Part shown: in pieces, positions 21,992-34,700 of the stretch
Layout of the letters: every line of letters begins with the position of its first letter
How positions within the stretch are numbered: position 1 is the first letter of the stretch
Source of the DNA: Chaenocephalus aceratus
Taxonomy: Eukaryota > Chordata > Actinopteri > Perciformes > Channichthyidae
Direction of reading: 5' to 3'
Assembly: GCA_023974075.1 (NCBI GenBank)
Contig: JAMFTG010000242.1
Location: 60,001-124,000 of the forward strand
DNA length: 64,000 nt
The notes under the pieces: model-generated
Told to the model about the DNA's origin: nothing
Database searches by the model: none
What the model saw: only the letters and a program-made list of their open reading frames with translations
Made by a program: the position numbers and the translations under genes

Positions 21992-22778
21992 TCTGCCGGG
22001 GGTCCTGCCAACCCCGTGTCCTGTGCCCTTGGGGGCCCCGCCGACTACTCTTCTACCGGGGGTCCTGCCAACCCCGTGTCCTGTTTCGTTGGAGGCCTCG
22101 ACATTACATGTCTCGCCGGGGGTCCTGCCAACTCCTTGTCCTCTTCCGTGGGGAATCTTGCCGACACCTGTCTCACCGGCTCTGGTTACTGTCCGGTCAA
22201 CACCGGCTCCTGCCCGGTCCCCTGTGAGCTGTGGTCTTCGCCCCTCCTCGAACTCTGCCTTGCCCCCGGGCCGTCCGCCCGAGAACCCCTTTTTGAACTC
22301 TGCCTTGCCCCCGGGCCGTCCGCCCGAATTCCTCTTTTTGAACTCTGCCTTTGCCCCCGGGCCGTCCGCCTGAGATCCCTTCCTGGTCCTCTGCTGTGCC
22401 CCTGGGTTGTCAACCCAGACCCGTCCTCCGGACCCCCTCCACCCACCCTGGTGGCCCTAGTTTTGTGGCCACCAGTTTTGTTTTCTCCTCCCTCCTCACC
22501 TGTGTCTTGTTTGTGTGATTAGTCTTGTGTGTATTTAAGTTCTGGTTTTTCTGTCTTTGTCGGTTCGTCTTGTGTCATGACTAGTTCGTCGGTGAGTGTT
22601 CTGTTTTGGTCTTTGTTTATCACCTAGCCTTGAAATAAAGGAATTTTCACTTTATTCTGCATTTGGGTCCTGCCTGCTTCACACACCGTAACAATATGGC
22701 TCTGATGAGGACTAAAGAGTTCTCGTGAACTAAGTTCTCATGAACCTTTGTGGGAAAAGTACTTCGGTGTGAATGCGC
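21992..22778 (+). mobile_element. Retrotransposon-like insert (LTR-type end) inside the Tc1 element
   Basis: The insert begins with a threefold 60-66-bp repeat (gggggtcctgccaacccc) and tandem copies of gaactctgccttgcccccgg. It ends with AATAAAGG and a gggtcctgcctgcttcacac / cgtaaca terminus, reminiscent of fish gypsy-type LTRs. A full LTR pair is not present, so the class is uncertain. Confidence 0.45.
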
Positions 22779-23153
22779 CTTATGCGAAGGAGATGTGTTG
22801 CACTGCGTGAGGCAAATGGTGGTCACACCAGATACTGCCTGGTTTTCGGACCCCCCCAATAAAGCAAAACTGCACGTTTCAGAGTGGCCTTTTATGGTGG
22901 CCAGCCTAAGGCACACCTGTGCAATAACCATGCTGTCCAATCAGCATCTTGATCTGCCACACCTGTGAGGGGGATGGATTATCTCGGCAAAGGAGAAGTG
23001 CTCACTATCACAGATTCTTTCAGATTTGTGAACAATATTTGAGAGAAATGGTTATTTTGTGTTTATAGAAAATGTTTTAGATCTTTGAGTTCATCTCATG
23101 AAAAATGGGAGCAAAAACAAAAGTGTTGCATTTATATTTTTGTTCAGCGAGGA

Positions 23154-24170
23154 TACAGGGAAATTAAATACAATGCTTTTCAAAATGTCAACATTTACTT
23201 AGCAAGAAAACTCATTATTATCCTCTACTGCAGTGGTTCCCAACCTCACAGAACTTCCCAAAGATCGCAGAGGGGGCGCCAGGCCTCCGATGATTTGAGG
23301 CCAAATATCATATTTAGACTTTTTTTTTACATATAATTGTAACGCAATACATGATTGTCACTAAAAGCCTTGTCTCTACATTACAATACAATATAAAAAA
23401 TAATTGACGAATTAATTTTAATAAAAATTCAAGTTAGTATTAAAGGCATAAAAAGACAGAAATGTATAATTCTTTCTATAGAAACGTTTCTTCTGCCGTA
23501 AAGTGTCCAAACCGGGCTTTTCTGGATAAGCGCATTTTTAAAACATAGTCGTTGTCCATGCCGGTTTCAGTTGGATTATTTGTCACAGTTGCTCCGATCA
23601 GATCGGTATCCTCCATTTTGATTATTTACGACTTTTGAATCCACATAAACACATCGGCAAAATCCGGCTTACTTTGAGCGTGTGTTTTAAACAGTTCCCT
23701 TTGTGAATTGGTTCCACTTCCGCCGTCCTTTCATTTCTTCATACAGCGGGAATCTAAATGAATTAATCCTGAGTCTAATAACCATCAAAGTCGCTCCAAT
23801 AGCTCCTTGATTACGCTTTCATCCTCCTTTAACAACACACTTCACATTCATCTAGTTTGCTGTTGCGCCCCCCCCTAGTGTGTGTGTGTGGGGAGTCACC
23901 CTATATCTATATCTGAAGATAACTGGATAATATGTTTCTTTTGCATCATGTTTTAATCTCTCCATATGTTTTTGTGAAGCATTTGTACTGGCTTGTTGTC
24001 TAAATATGCCATATAAATACACTTGCCTTGCTTCGACTTCAGTGACATGCAAATATAATATTCTGCGAGATACATCTTTCCTTTATCCTGGCCGTTTGGG
24101 TTCCTCTAACGCTGGCAGAGGTTGTTGCCTTTTGTTCAGAGTATTCAAAGTCTCTGGTGTTGTGTGTGTA
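23154..24170. other. Intergenic sequence with a possible hAT fragment
   Basis: cagtggttcccaacctcac at about 23232 resembles the left end of Charlie-type hAT elements; no right end was found. A short TG run is at about 23877-23890. Confidence 0.35.
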
Positions 24171-24183
24171 CTCCTCTCTCTAC

Positions 24184-24306
24184 AGGCCGGGCGTCCCTGA
24201 GCGAGGAGCTGTGCAGAGTTTGCCATTTGCATGTGCAGGATAAACAAAATCTAACAACACGGACACACCTGGAACAGAAGCATGCGGCTTTATGTCGAGT
24301 CGTGAA
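24184..24306 (+). pseudogene. Possible BED-type zinc-finger fragment of a hAT transposase
   Basis: The plus-strand frame reads ELCRVCHLHVQDKQNLTTRT then HLEQKH. The CxxC, NLTT and HxxxxH spacing resembles BED fingers of hAT transposases. It is short and isolated; a chance match is possible. Confidence 0.35.
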
Positions 24307-24364
24307 GAGGAGGAGTGGCGGGTGAATGAGAGGTATGTAGTCGGAGTAGTTTGGCGGGTTAACT

Positions 24365-24584
24365 ACTGCTCCTTCCTAACTGTCATCCACACTGTTATAT
24401 ACTCTGTTATCCTCTTTAACCTCAAGCAGTTACGGCGTCACCAAAACAGTCTGCAGATGTTTGTTATCAACAGAAGAGCTTATGTTGACCTTCACCCTGA
24501 AGCTACTGAGCACACCGGTAGATCAGGTAAAGATGAAACACTCTCCGCTTCAACCTGATCCTCAAAACCCCTCGGACACTTCAG
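24365..24584 (+). repeat. Duplicated 220-bp block, copy 1
   Basis: The block tccttcctaactgtcatcc through ctcaaaacccctcggacact is repeated at 29008-29200 with few differences. In both places it is followed by the same cagagatgggaa element start. Confidence 0.8.
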
Positions 24585-25054
24585 CAGAGATGGGAAAGTA
24601 CACTTTACTCAAGTAGAAGTACAGACACTCGTGTTTAAAATACTCTGGTGAAAGTAGAAGTACTGACTAAACTTCTTTACTCAAGTAGAAGTACAGGTAT
24701 TTGTGTTCAACATGTAAGAAGTAGAAAGTACAGGTATTTGAGTTCAACATGTGAGAAGTAGAAAGTACAGGTATTTGAGTTCAACATGTAAGAAGTAGAA
24801 AGTACAGGTATTTGAGTTCAACATGTAAGAAGTAGAAAGTACAGGTATTTGAGTTCAACATGTAAGAAGTAGAAAGTACAGGTATTTGTGTTCAACATGT
24901 GAGAAGTAGAAAGTACAGGTATTTGTGTTCAAAATGTAAGAAGTAAAAGTAAAAAGTCGTCAGAAAAATAAGTAGTGGAGTAAAGTACTGATACCAGAAC
25001 AATGCACTTAAGTACAGTAACGAAGTATTTGTACTCTACTGCTTCCCACCTCTG
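24585..25054 (+). mobile_element. hAT-type MITE with internal 37-bp minisatellite
   Basis: The termini are CAGAGATGGGAAAGTAC and GCTTCCCACCTCTG. The body is of the fish tactcaagtagaagta type. At about 24683-24950 it contains about seven 37-bp units (agaaagtacaggtatttgag plus ttcaacatgtaagaagt). It is part of a composite with a spacer and second MITE (25055-25275), found inverted in cmas intron 2. Confidence 0.75.
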
Positions 25055-25275
25055 CTATTCACTGTTGTGATCTGCCATTTCTACTTCCTCCTCAGTAAAG
25101 GAACACAGATTTATTTTGGGGCTTTCCCCAGTTTTTAAGCTTTAAATTAAATCAGCTGACAGATCAATTTACTGTCATTGTAGAGGCAACACAATGCAGT
25201 AATATACAGAAGTTATAGAATAACTAAAGAATGTGCAGCAGAGGTGGGAGAAGCAGAAAGTAGAAGTACTCAGAT
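25055..25275 (+). mobile_element. Composite repeat: spacer plus start of a second MITE
   Basis: About 180 bp of spacer (tgtgatctgccatttctact, gtcattgtagaggcaacaca) is followed by cagaggtgggagaagcag. The same spacer and second MITE lie inverted at 40556-40942. The second MITE is cut at 25275 by another insertion and resumes at 26890. Confidence 0.65.
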
Positions 25276-26889
25276 CTAGGGGGTGGCTACTTGGGCTCAA
25301 GCCCCGGATGTTTTCTGAAAAGCCCCGGATGTTTCACTTAAAAAGTAATGTGCAGTACCGGAGTCCACCAGAGAGGCAGCCGCTGCAGGACATTAGCCTG
25401 CGTACTGCGTAGCCTTCCCTGCCCTGAAGAAGAAGTGATCCTTCCTAGTGCCTGACGAGTTTTAAGCTAATAGCCTATAAAGTTATGGATATTAGAAAGT
25501 TATTTTCATTGAAGCAGGCGCCACAAGCTGCAGCAGCAGCAGCAGTATCAGCAGCTGACAACAATGTCATCACCAGCAGTGAAGAAATGGATGATGTTTC
25601 AGGTTTGTGAATCTAATGGTGATATCTGCCCTCTGGCTGACTCAGTAAGAAGTGAAAAAGAGTGATGTGACGTTAATGTTATAGCTAGTAAACATGGAGT
25701 AACCAAGGCAAGTTTATTTATATAGCACCTTTCAACACAAGGCAATTCAAGGTGCTTTACACAAATGAAAGACATTCAGACAAAGGCATTTAAAAACAGT
25801 AAAAGATAATAAAAGAAACATTAAAAGAAAAAGAAGTGGTGCTCCGCTTATTGGTCAATTCTCCACCTATCAGGGGAATGTGGGGTTGGGCCACGGCCGG
25901 CCATTGCGCTGGAGACGCTGTAGTACATATGCCAGGCCTGTAAGTGGCGCTGTAGTCTGCCACAAAAGCAGCGAAGAAGACTTCCCGCTCATGGTTGCCA
26001 TGGTTGCCCTTCTGTTTATTCTCTGCTCTGGCTCTTTTTCTCCCTCCCCGAGGCAAGCGTTTGCTCCCGCTGCTGTAATTCAATGCAATCCCTCTCTCGC
26101 TGTAATTCTCTCCGGTAGTCCACCAGCAGATGACAAACACCCACCTCTCCGGCTCTTCCAAGGAACGAGGGGACCGTGCGGCAGAGTTTCAGTTAGATTT
26201 TTTTCCGCCGGTCAACATGTCCGTTAAAGTTTAAATCTTCCGGACAAAATTAGAAAAGTGCCGGTCAAAGGTCTTCTTTGTTGAGCTTTAAAACAAATGA
26301 ATAACGACTCTATATAATCATATAAGAATAAAACACGGAGGACGGAGATCTCTTTTTCTCCCCCTCTTCTCCCCGCTGCAGCCCAGCAGCTGATCTCAGA
26401 GCACGCTCCCCTCTCCTGCAGGGGGGCGTGGTCAGCTACAGGGGGGCGTGGTCAGCTACAGGGGGGCGTGGTGCAGCTCACAGAATCAGCCCTCTGCAAA
26501 AACAGGGCTGGAAAGAGCAAATAGAGCGAAATGAGGCATGGCTAAAATGCAGGATCTGTTTGGTATTTTGAAAGAAAAACTATTTATATACTTTATATAG
26601 GTACGGCCCTACAATATATTGTTCAAATATAGCATGATATGTCCCCTTTAAGGTATTATTAAGGTAGGGTTAATGTTGCTCTCAAAGTGCACCAGATTGA
26701 TGCTTTTAACTTCAATATTTAAAAAAAAAATCTTCCTGGGGGAGCATGCCCCCGGACCCCCCTAAAGGATGGATGTTTGGTCCACCCCCCACTTGTAAAA
26801 AAAATAGCACTTAACCCCTGCACCCCCCCCCCCCCCAACAACTCCTGGGCTAAGCCCCGGATCTCCTACAATCCTAAATCCGCCTCTGG
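25276..26889 (+). mobile_element. hAT-like nested insertion with ZMYM-like N terminus
   Basis: The ends tctagggggtggct and aatccgcctctggc are weakly inverted, and the word gccccggat occurs near both. A 41-residue frame at 25485-25610 starts MDIRKLFSLKQAPQAAAAAA, like N termini of hAT-derived proteins, and may end at a splice donor. Inside, 20-bp ggggggcgtggtcagctaca repeats three times (26414-26475). A fragment of the AGGGGACC/TTAA family ends at 26647. Confidence 0.45.
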
Positions 26890-28999
26890 CACCAGAGTGT
26901 AGGAATACTCTGTTACAGTAGAAAAGTATTATCATCAAAATATAGTGAAAGGAGCGACAGTAAAAGTAGTTGTTGTGCAGACTGTCCTAAATGTAACTCT
27001 ATTGTTGTACTGCAATATATAACATGTATATTGTGGTATAAATTGGGACGTTCAGCTTCTCCTCTTGTTTCTTAATAGTTAAATGTCGATTTCTCTTCTT
27101 ACCTATCTCCTTGAATGTTATGTTATTAGCTCAGCCTGCATTATGAACTATTTTTAGATATATTGCTCTTCTCAGCAATGGGTGTACACACTGGTCCGGT
27201 AGCATACCAATGTGTGTGTGTGTCTGAAAAACAGTTAATTTGTACTCGTGTAAACACTGTCTGGATTTAATGAATGATTCTTGTCAGAAAAAAGACGAGA
27301 GCAAGAGCTTGCAAAAGAAGCTAAGAGGGATCAGATAGAATATAATATTTCTTTATTGTCATCATACAAAGCACAACGACATTTCTTTGGCAACTCTCAC
27401 TGCAGTACACTCTTATGAATGCAGGGTTAAAAACTACCCAATCAGCGCTGGTTGAATATTGGACAGAACACACGCTGGGTTATACAACCCAATGAAGGGT
27501 TCACATGGTTTAGTTGTTAATGTATAATTATGAATTATTACTAATTATAATGGATTGTTCCCTTTTATAATTGACATTTCATTAGCACAACTGATAGTCA
27601 TCAATTTAACAAAATTATCACAATTGTGTGATACATCTTGTTGGCGTTTACTCACCTCCGATCCTTCGGTTGTTTTCTTGATCAAATATATTCTCACACC
27701 AATGTAACAATAACGATTTATTAAAATTCAAATCACAGAATAACACATCAAAATATAAAATTCCACAACATTTCTCCTGTAACAGCTCCAAAACATTAGC
27801 TTTCCATTTCACTGACATAAGATGGAATGATATTCCCATAAAATTATCTCCCCCCATTCTGTCTCGGTTCATCGGGAAGACACCAGGAAGCTATTCACCT
27901 CCAGGTAAAAGAGGATAACGATGAATCAAGTGGAACCACGTTTCATGTAGGCAGCGTAGGGACAGTTCCTCACACAAGAGTTATTGATACTAGGAGAGAT
28001 GTGGAACAAGAGGGAGAGGAGAGAGAGAGGAAGAGATGAAGGGGGGATGCAGGCCAGTCTAGATGCAAGCATGTATGCGAGTTATCAGGAACTTCACTGC
28101 TGGGGAAACAGTTCCCTCGAGTTCATAAACCACATCCTGGAAAAATGGCCAAGTCGGCAAATACTGACTTGTATGTTGTATGTCAAAGACATAACAACAC
28201 TTAACACAGGTATCCACAGCTGCGAGAGCCGTCTCCGTCTCAATAGCCTTGCTTGAGATCGGCTTGAGAGCACAGCATCCCATCCTCAAGCGGTAGCACG
28301 ACCTGGACGATGTGGCTTGCTCCAAATACTCCACCTCGTTAGTTCCGACCTATGACGAGAAAGAAAAGAAAAAAGATAAGTATTTCTACCGGTGCAGAGA
28401 AATTGTCATCAGCTCTCGACTGAAGCTCTTTCAACCCCCTCCCACCCCATCAGCTGATTTAAGAAAGAAGCGTGACAGCCCTAAATTCAATGGCGTGGTC
28501 TTAAACAATGTATTCTGGGTGCGTGGCCAGTCTACTTATGTGTGGTCTGTGGTTTATGCATCCCACGTCGATATGCAGTAACAACTTGTAAGAATAATCA
28601 CTATGAATTTATATTTGAATTTCTGTTCAAAGGTCAATTACTTACAGGCTTACCATCAATGAAGAATGTCTTTGATTCTTCCACACTGGCGCGGACCAAT
28701 GTTCTGCCCTGTTTATAAGCAGGCGGAGGGAGCATGACAGGCGGCAGCATCAGGGCTACTTCTCCCCTGGCATCTGTCGGAGGACTATTATGGGTGTCAA
28801 TATCGACTCGAATAGTCGTATAATACAATAAAATAAAGTTACACATTAATCAAATCACCACAACGGAGATGCATGGTGAGGAAGAACCTGATATTAGAGC
28901 TGAACGACTCGTCAGCTGACCTTTGACGGCTTCGAGACAGGGCAGCTGAAATTAAGCCGTCAAGCTCCGTTATGTAACATCAGTCTGAAGCCTTTACCA
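26890..28999. other. Repeat-rich intergenic sequence
   Basis: The rest of the second MITE (26890-27000) is followed by a repeat whose inverse copy lies at about 30790-31010 (tattgggacgtt / cagcaatgggtgt words). 27340-28860 shows no clear element or exon; short frames there are not recognised. Confidence 0.4.
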
Positions 29000-29230
29000 C
29001 GGCTCCTCCTCCTTCCTAACTGTCATCCGCACTCCTCTTTAACCCCAGGCATTTACGGCGTCACCCAAACAGTCTTCAGATGTTTGTTATCAACAGAAGG
29101 CGATATGTTTGCATCCACTCTGAAGCTGTCTGTCAGGTAAAGATGAAACGCTCTCCAGTTCAACCTGATCCTCAAAACCCCTCGGACACTTCACCAGAGA
29201 TGGGAAGTACACTTTACTCAAGTAGAAGTA
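29000..29230 (+). repeat. Duplicated block, copy 2, with truncated MITE start
   Basis: It matches 24365-24620, including the junction to cagagatgggaagtacac, and is then interrupted at 29230 by other repeats. The MITE resumes at about 30650. Confidence 0.8.
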
Positions 29231-29649
29231 TCAAATCAAATCAATTTTTGTTTATATAGCACATTTATAAACGATTTTTGGTGGAGCCAAAGTGCTGTAT
29301 AATAAAGATAGCCTACAGTAGAGACGCTTTACAGCAAATACAACAGCATTGGTAACTTGTCACTTTAACTTATTCCGCACTTTATAACTTAGATGATGAC
29401 CAAATATGTAAATATGCTGACAGTTATTTGACTCTTATTTTTATTTTATCTCCTATTTTCATAGTCTTTTATTATTATCATTATTTCCTTGATTTTATGT
29501 TATTTATTATTTATTTTAGATTTTATTGATCTGTGTGAATCTTTGCTGTACTGGTTTTTTTCACGCTTACCCTGTTGCTGCTTTGTACAACTGAATTTCC
29601 CCTCGGGGATTAATAAAGGTTCATCTTATCTTGTCTTATTGTTCAGAAT

Positions 29650-30640
29650 ATCAGTATGAGAAAAACGACACCCTCTGTCCTCAGACCCTCTGTCCTCAGA
29701 CCCTCTGTCCTCAGACCCTCTGTCCTTAGACCCTCTGTCCTTAGACCCTCTGTCCTCAGACCCTCTGTCCTCAGACCCTCTGTCCTTAGACCCTCTGTCC
29801 TCAGACCCTCTGTCCTTAGACCCTCTGTCCTTAGACCCTCTGTCCTTAGACCCTCTGTCCTCAGACCCTCTGTCCTTAGACCCTCTGTCCTTAGACCCTC
29901 TGTCCTTAGACCCTCTGTCCTCAGACCCTCTGTCCTTAGACCCTCTGTCCTCAGACCCTCAGTCCTTAGACCCTCTGTCCTCAGACACTCTGTCCTTAGA
30001 CCCTCTGTCCTCAGACCCTCTGTCCTTAGACCCTCTGTCCTTAGACCCTCACATCGTACAAGGAAAACACTTCCAGAGAAAACCCACAGTTTAAAGGGAA
30101 CATGGGAGAAACCTCAGGGAGAGCAGCAGAGGAGGGATCCCTCTCCCAGGACGGACAGACGTGCAATAGATGCCGTGTGGAAATCCAAGAGATAATACAT
30201 TTTACAGCAGATAGACCGAATGTTAGGAAATGCATGTGTCTGTAATGAGAAGATGAATCCACGAGGATGTCAGCTACAATCCTGAGGAAGCCATCAGGGA
30301 AGCTGCATGGCGAGACCCAAGGCAGGACCGCAGAGACAGGTTCAGCCACGACCCGAAGTCCACGACTTAATCCAGAACTCAGGACAGAGGATCCAGGACG
30401 CGGGACTACAGCAAGAGGATCAGCCTCGACTCCGGATCCCGGCGTAGATATAGATACAAAACAAGAAGAAAGATTTGGTTAATCGGAACAAGAGAAGACA
30501 CAGACACAGACAGAGAGGGAAAAGGTCATTGGATACAAGTTATTCTTGATGACCCTCTAGAAAGATCTCATGAACTTCCCCACTCGATCTATCAAGACCC
30601 GAGCAGTTCTATAGATATAGATAAGACACAGAGAGAGGGA
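29650..30640 (-). mobile_element. Retroposon-like fish repeat, copy B, with internal minisatellite
   Basis: Inverse copy of 19690-20665. It has atcgtacaaggaaaacactt, ctccctctgctctcc-type words and gggatccctctcccaggacg, and its minisatellite is at the same internal site. Confidence 0.6.
29668..30052. repeat. 15-bp minisatellite, about 25 units
   Basis: The unit is ccctctgtccttaga (or cctcaga), the reverse complement of the unit at 20216-20650. Confidence 0.95.
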
Positions 30641-31727
30641 GCACAACAGATACTCGTGTTTGAAAGTACTCATGGTAAAAGTAGTACTGACTAAACTTCT
30701 TTACTCAAGTAAGATGGGCTTCGAAATGTACTTAAGTAAAAAGTACCCATAACTAGCAGCTGTTTTAAAGAGTACCTGATCTTTCATTAGCTCCAGATAA
30801 CACACACACCAGACAGTGTTTACATGAGTACATATGAACAGATACTACACACACACTGGTATGCTACTTGTCCAGTTCGCACACCCATTGCTGAGAAACG
30901 AATGCATATCAAAATAGTTCATAATGCAGGCTGAGAACAGAAGAGGAGAAGCTCATAACGTCCCAATTATATATCATGTTATATATTGTCGTACAACGAT
31001 AGATAGATAGTTAGTTGTACACATGTCTTGCACAACTTCTGATGGTCATATATTTACTTTTATTTGCTATTATTTGTTTGCACGTTTTTACTTTAACATC
31101 TTCCCCCTGGATAAATCAAGTATTCTGATTCTTACCCTCATGCGTCTGAAGCCTTTTAAAACAACGTGACACGGCTCCAGGGCTTTCAACCTGCAGGGCA
31201 ACAAGACTTAAAAACATATTATATCCTTCTGATCGCGAGCAGCACTCGTATTGTCTTTAGCATCCTTTTTTAATCTTAAATTGTTTCTTGAAGATACTTA
31301 TTTTTTATTATCCTTTTTTTCTCTTTTTTATTATGTACTTTGCAACTTATTTGTTTAGGTTGTTTATGTTCGCACCACCAGATACCAAAGCAAATTCCTT
31401 CTGAACCTACCTGGCCATAAACTTCATGCTGATTGTGATTTACATAATAAATAATAAATAATAAACCCTTAACGTCTTCTCATTTGTCAGTTAACGCTTT
31501 TATTTTGCTTTCAGTCATTTCAAATCCTTTGCTGTGAGTTTATCGGAGCGTTTCTTGAATATAACCAAGATAAAAATAAGAAATATTTAGAATAATACAA
31601 GGTTATTTACCCGCTAAGTACAGGCAGAAACATACATAGTATATTTTAGATTTTTTTAAATGATGTTTAGCCAATGGTATTGTTGTCATGTCTGAATATT
31701 TTATTTTTTAGCTTATCCTAATCTGGT

Positions 31728-31763
<36 letters not shown>

Positions 31764-34700
31764 CTTTATGAAGCTCAGCGTAAGACTTTACTCATTCATT
31801 TAAGAGTAGAAACATGGAAATACGTATTTCCATGTTTCTACTCTCTCTCCTCTCAATAAGTGATCGGGGGCGTCACTCCCCAGCTTAACCAATCACTTCG
31901 CTCCATTCTCACAAGCCTATCATAGCGCTCCGCTAACCCTTTAAAATCTGCTCTCCCCTCTGACAGCTCTCATTCCAGGTGACTCGACCCCCCCCCTTTT
32001 CACCTCCTGTCCCTCTGAATCCAGGGTCGAGCTAAGCCCCTCCCTTCAGACCGACCCCAGCTATCCATTCACCACCACCAGTGTCTAGACCCCGGGGGGT
32101 TTCATCGGATCCGTTCTCCCCTCCCGAGTGATACTCCTGCACAACGGGGCCTAGTCTCCAAAACTCCATTACATTAATTTGTATTCCTGGCAATAAATAT
32201 GTGTCTTACATCAAAACCGTCTCTCCTGATTGAAGTGCAGTTCAAAGTGCTTCACATAGACATTTCAGAGACAATTGATATCACACAGAAGACAATTATG
32301 CTACCAGTAAAATACATACAAACAACAACAAATTGCATAGAGTAGACATATATAAAAAATACATTTAGATTAAAGGTACAGATTATGATTCCTTAAACCT
32401 AATACTTGTAAGACAATACTTGTTTTCATTTATTTGTGAATCATTTCCTGTTTGATGACGTCTATTTTGAATCACGTCACTTTCTTTTGTGTTGATCTCC
32501 TTAATTGCACTTCAGGGCCGAATTCACCATATATATTGGTATTGCCACACATCCCCCAATATTCAGATATGCTCAAAATGTCCCCCCCCCCCCCAATATA
32601 TAGCCTCTTAAGCCCCACGGACCCGGTTCCGGGGCCGAAATCGTGTCATTTGCAGGAAACAACGTCTAAGGAACCTTAATATTTAATAAACTATGAATAT
32701 TTTATATCCATATAACGGAGAAAAAACTAATTGAACTGATCTTTTTCATTATTTTGTTTAAAAAAAAACACAATGCTAACACTGACCTGAATTAGCCCTG
32801 AGCGAAAAATGCTATTACTGCACCGAAAATCACTCCTAGCTCCCTTATTACTTATCCTATGTGCACATCCAACACATAGTTTATGATCGTAAAGACACAG
32901 AATCTAACGGTGCCCACCTCAACACTGAAAGATACAAACTCGCGACGTTATCAACAAAAACGTACATCAAAACATGTGGCGCTAGGTAGCCACAACCGCT
33001 AACATGGCTTACCTTGGTCAAAACTGGTCTTCAATGGCATTAAAACGATAAAAACGATGCTGTAGTTAATCCATAGGTTAATATCCAATGTGTCTGTGTC
33101 CCCTTTGAAATGTTCTGATAATCTATAAGCAATAAAACTGCGTTTCCGTTTCTAGAAGTCAGAGCAGGGATATTCCTACGCTCTGCAACAAGATTGCATG
33201 CGCTAAGACGCAAGTTTTTTTTTTTTTAACATGAGAGTCTATGGGACGATTTCCCTTCGATTCTATTGGCTCTAACGGTCAGGAAGAGATGTCACATGTC
33301 AAAATCGAGCAAGGGGGGGCAGAGATAAGGAAAATCCACCCAAATGACCCCAGAAGAGGTTTGTTTTGCTAAATCTGTCTAAAAAGGTCAATATCACTTG
33401 TTTTGAATCAATCTTGATACAGGGTACTTATTATATGTTGTACTTTGGATTCCTAAAGATTGTAGTCTACTAACCCATCATCCAAGGTTAGTTTTCACTA
33501 TAAGTACAAAATATGTTTTGGACGGACACTATAATTTACAGTTTTTTACCATGTTTAATCTGAATTGTATTTAAAATAAAAAACATCTATATTGATTCTG
33601 ACTTTTCTACTTCCAACTCACAGGTTTATCATTACTTTGAGAAAAAAGATTATGAATTTAACCCTTTTAAAAGGGAAGATATGGTCATTTGTTCTGGGAA
33701 TATCATTTTCGAGCCTGAAACCTGAAAAACAGGCTTGGTATAACTGATATAAAAAATAAAATAAAAAAATTGCTATTCTATGACTTTTTTATTTTGGCTA
33801 TTTGTTTACTTGAAAATCATTATTTTCTGTTATTGTGAACTTCACCAAAATTATATATTCTTTCCATATGTAAATTGGTTCCGCCTTTGTCTGTTTATGC
33901 AAACCTTTATTTTGTACCCGGGGGGTGTATTTCGCTGTCGCACGTCGGAGTCCAGCTTCAGTTAGCGTTGATGCTCCAAGCAGCAGGTCAATCATGTTTT
34001 AATTTGCCCTCCATCAGTTCTGGTATCTTTTTCTAGTTAGCGCTAAACTATATTATTTTATTTCGTAATGGTAATGTTAATGAACCCTCCGGTTTAGCTT
34101 CTTTGTGTAAATAACTTTTCAGGAATAGTAGCGAGGGGAGTGATTCGTAAAATATGCATAAAGTAATAGAAAATCTTCCTACAGTTCTGTTTCATGTGGG
34201 TGTTGAGAGATGTATCCATAGATGCACCAGATTGATGTTTTTAACTTCAACATTTAAAAAAAAATCTTCAGCATGCCCTCCTAGAAGAGGTGAGGTCCAC
34301 CACCCCCCGTCAAATTGTCCTACCCACATTGAGGAGGCTTCCTACACCCATGCCTGAGACACAGTTTCGTGAATATCGTTGTTTGCATGGGGTTTAACAG
34401 GTTTCAAAGTATCCCATGTGATCGTGAATTTGTATATATTTTCCTTTAGAATGGCAGGAAATTAGTATTCAAATGTTGATTAAATGTTTGGTCCCCCCCA
34501 ATGTTGACTCCATGGTTACGGCCTTTAATATCAGAAGCCGTTGATCAATTACACACAAAAGCAAACGTCAGCAGATCAAAAGTGTTTTCCTGCTGCTCCA
34601 GTTGTTACCATCACTCAACACAAAGACGGTTTCGCTCAGCAGGTTCAGCGGCTTTTCTGAAATCTGTCCGTCAAAATGCACCTTCAATTGTATTCCCGCA

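Larger units (their letters stand above)
21407..23153 (+). mobile_element. Tc1-like transposon carrying foreign DNA in place of its catalytic domain
   Basis: Inverted repeats of about 290 bp start CACTGAACAAAAATATAAAC on the left and mirror at 22860-23150, next to TA dinucleotides. The left part keeps the transposase start. The element's own sequence resumes at about 22779 (atgcgaaggagatgtgttgc) with the transposase C terminus. Between about 21992 and 22778 lies unrelated retrotransposon-like DNA. Confidence 0.85.

Noticed and set aside
24683..24950. Regularly spaced repeats resembling a CRISPR array
   Set aside because: Units are contiguous 37-bp tandem copies without variable spacers, in a vertebrate MITE.
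28312..28581. 89-codon frame with Lys-rich start
   Set aside because: No recognised domain or splice evidence, and surrounding DNA looks intergenic.
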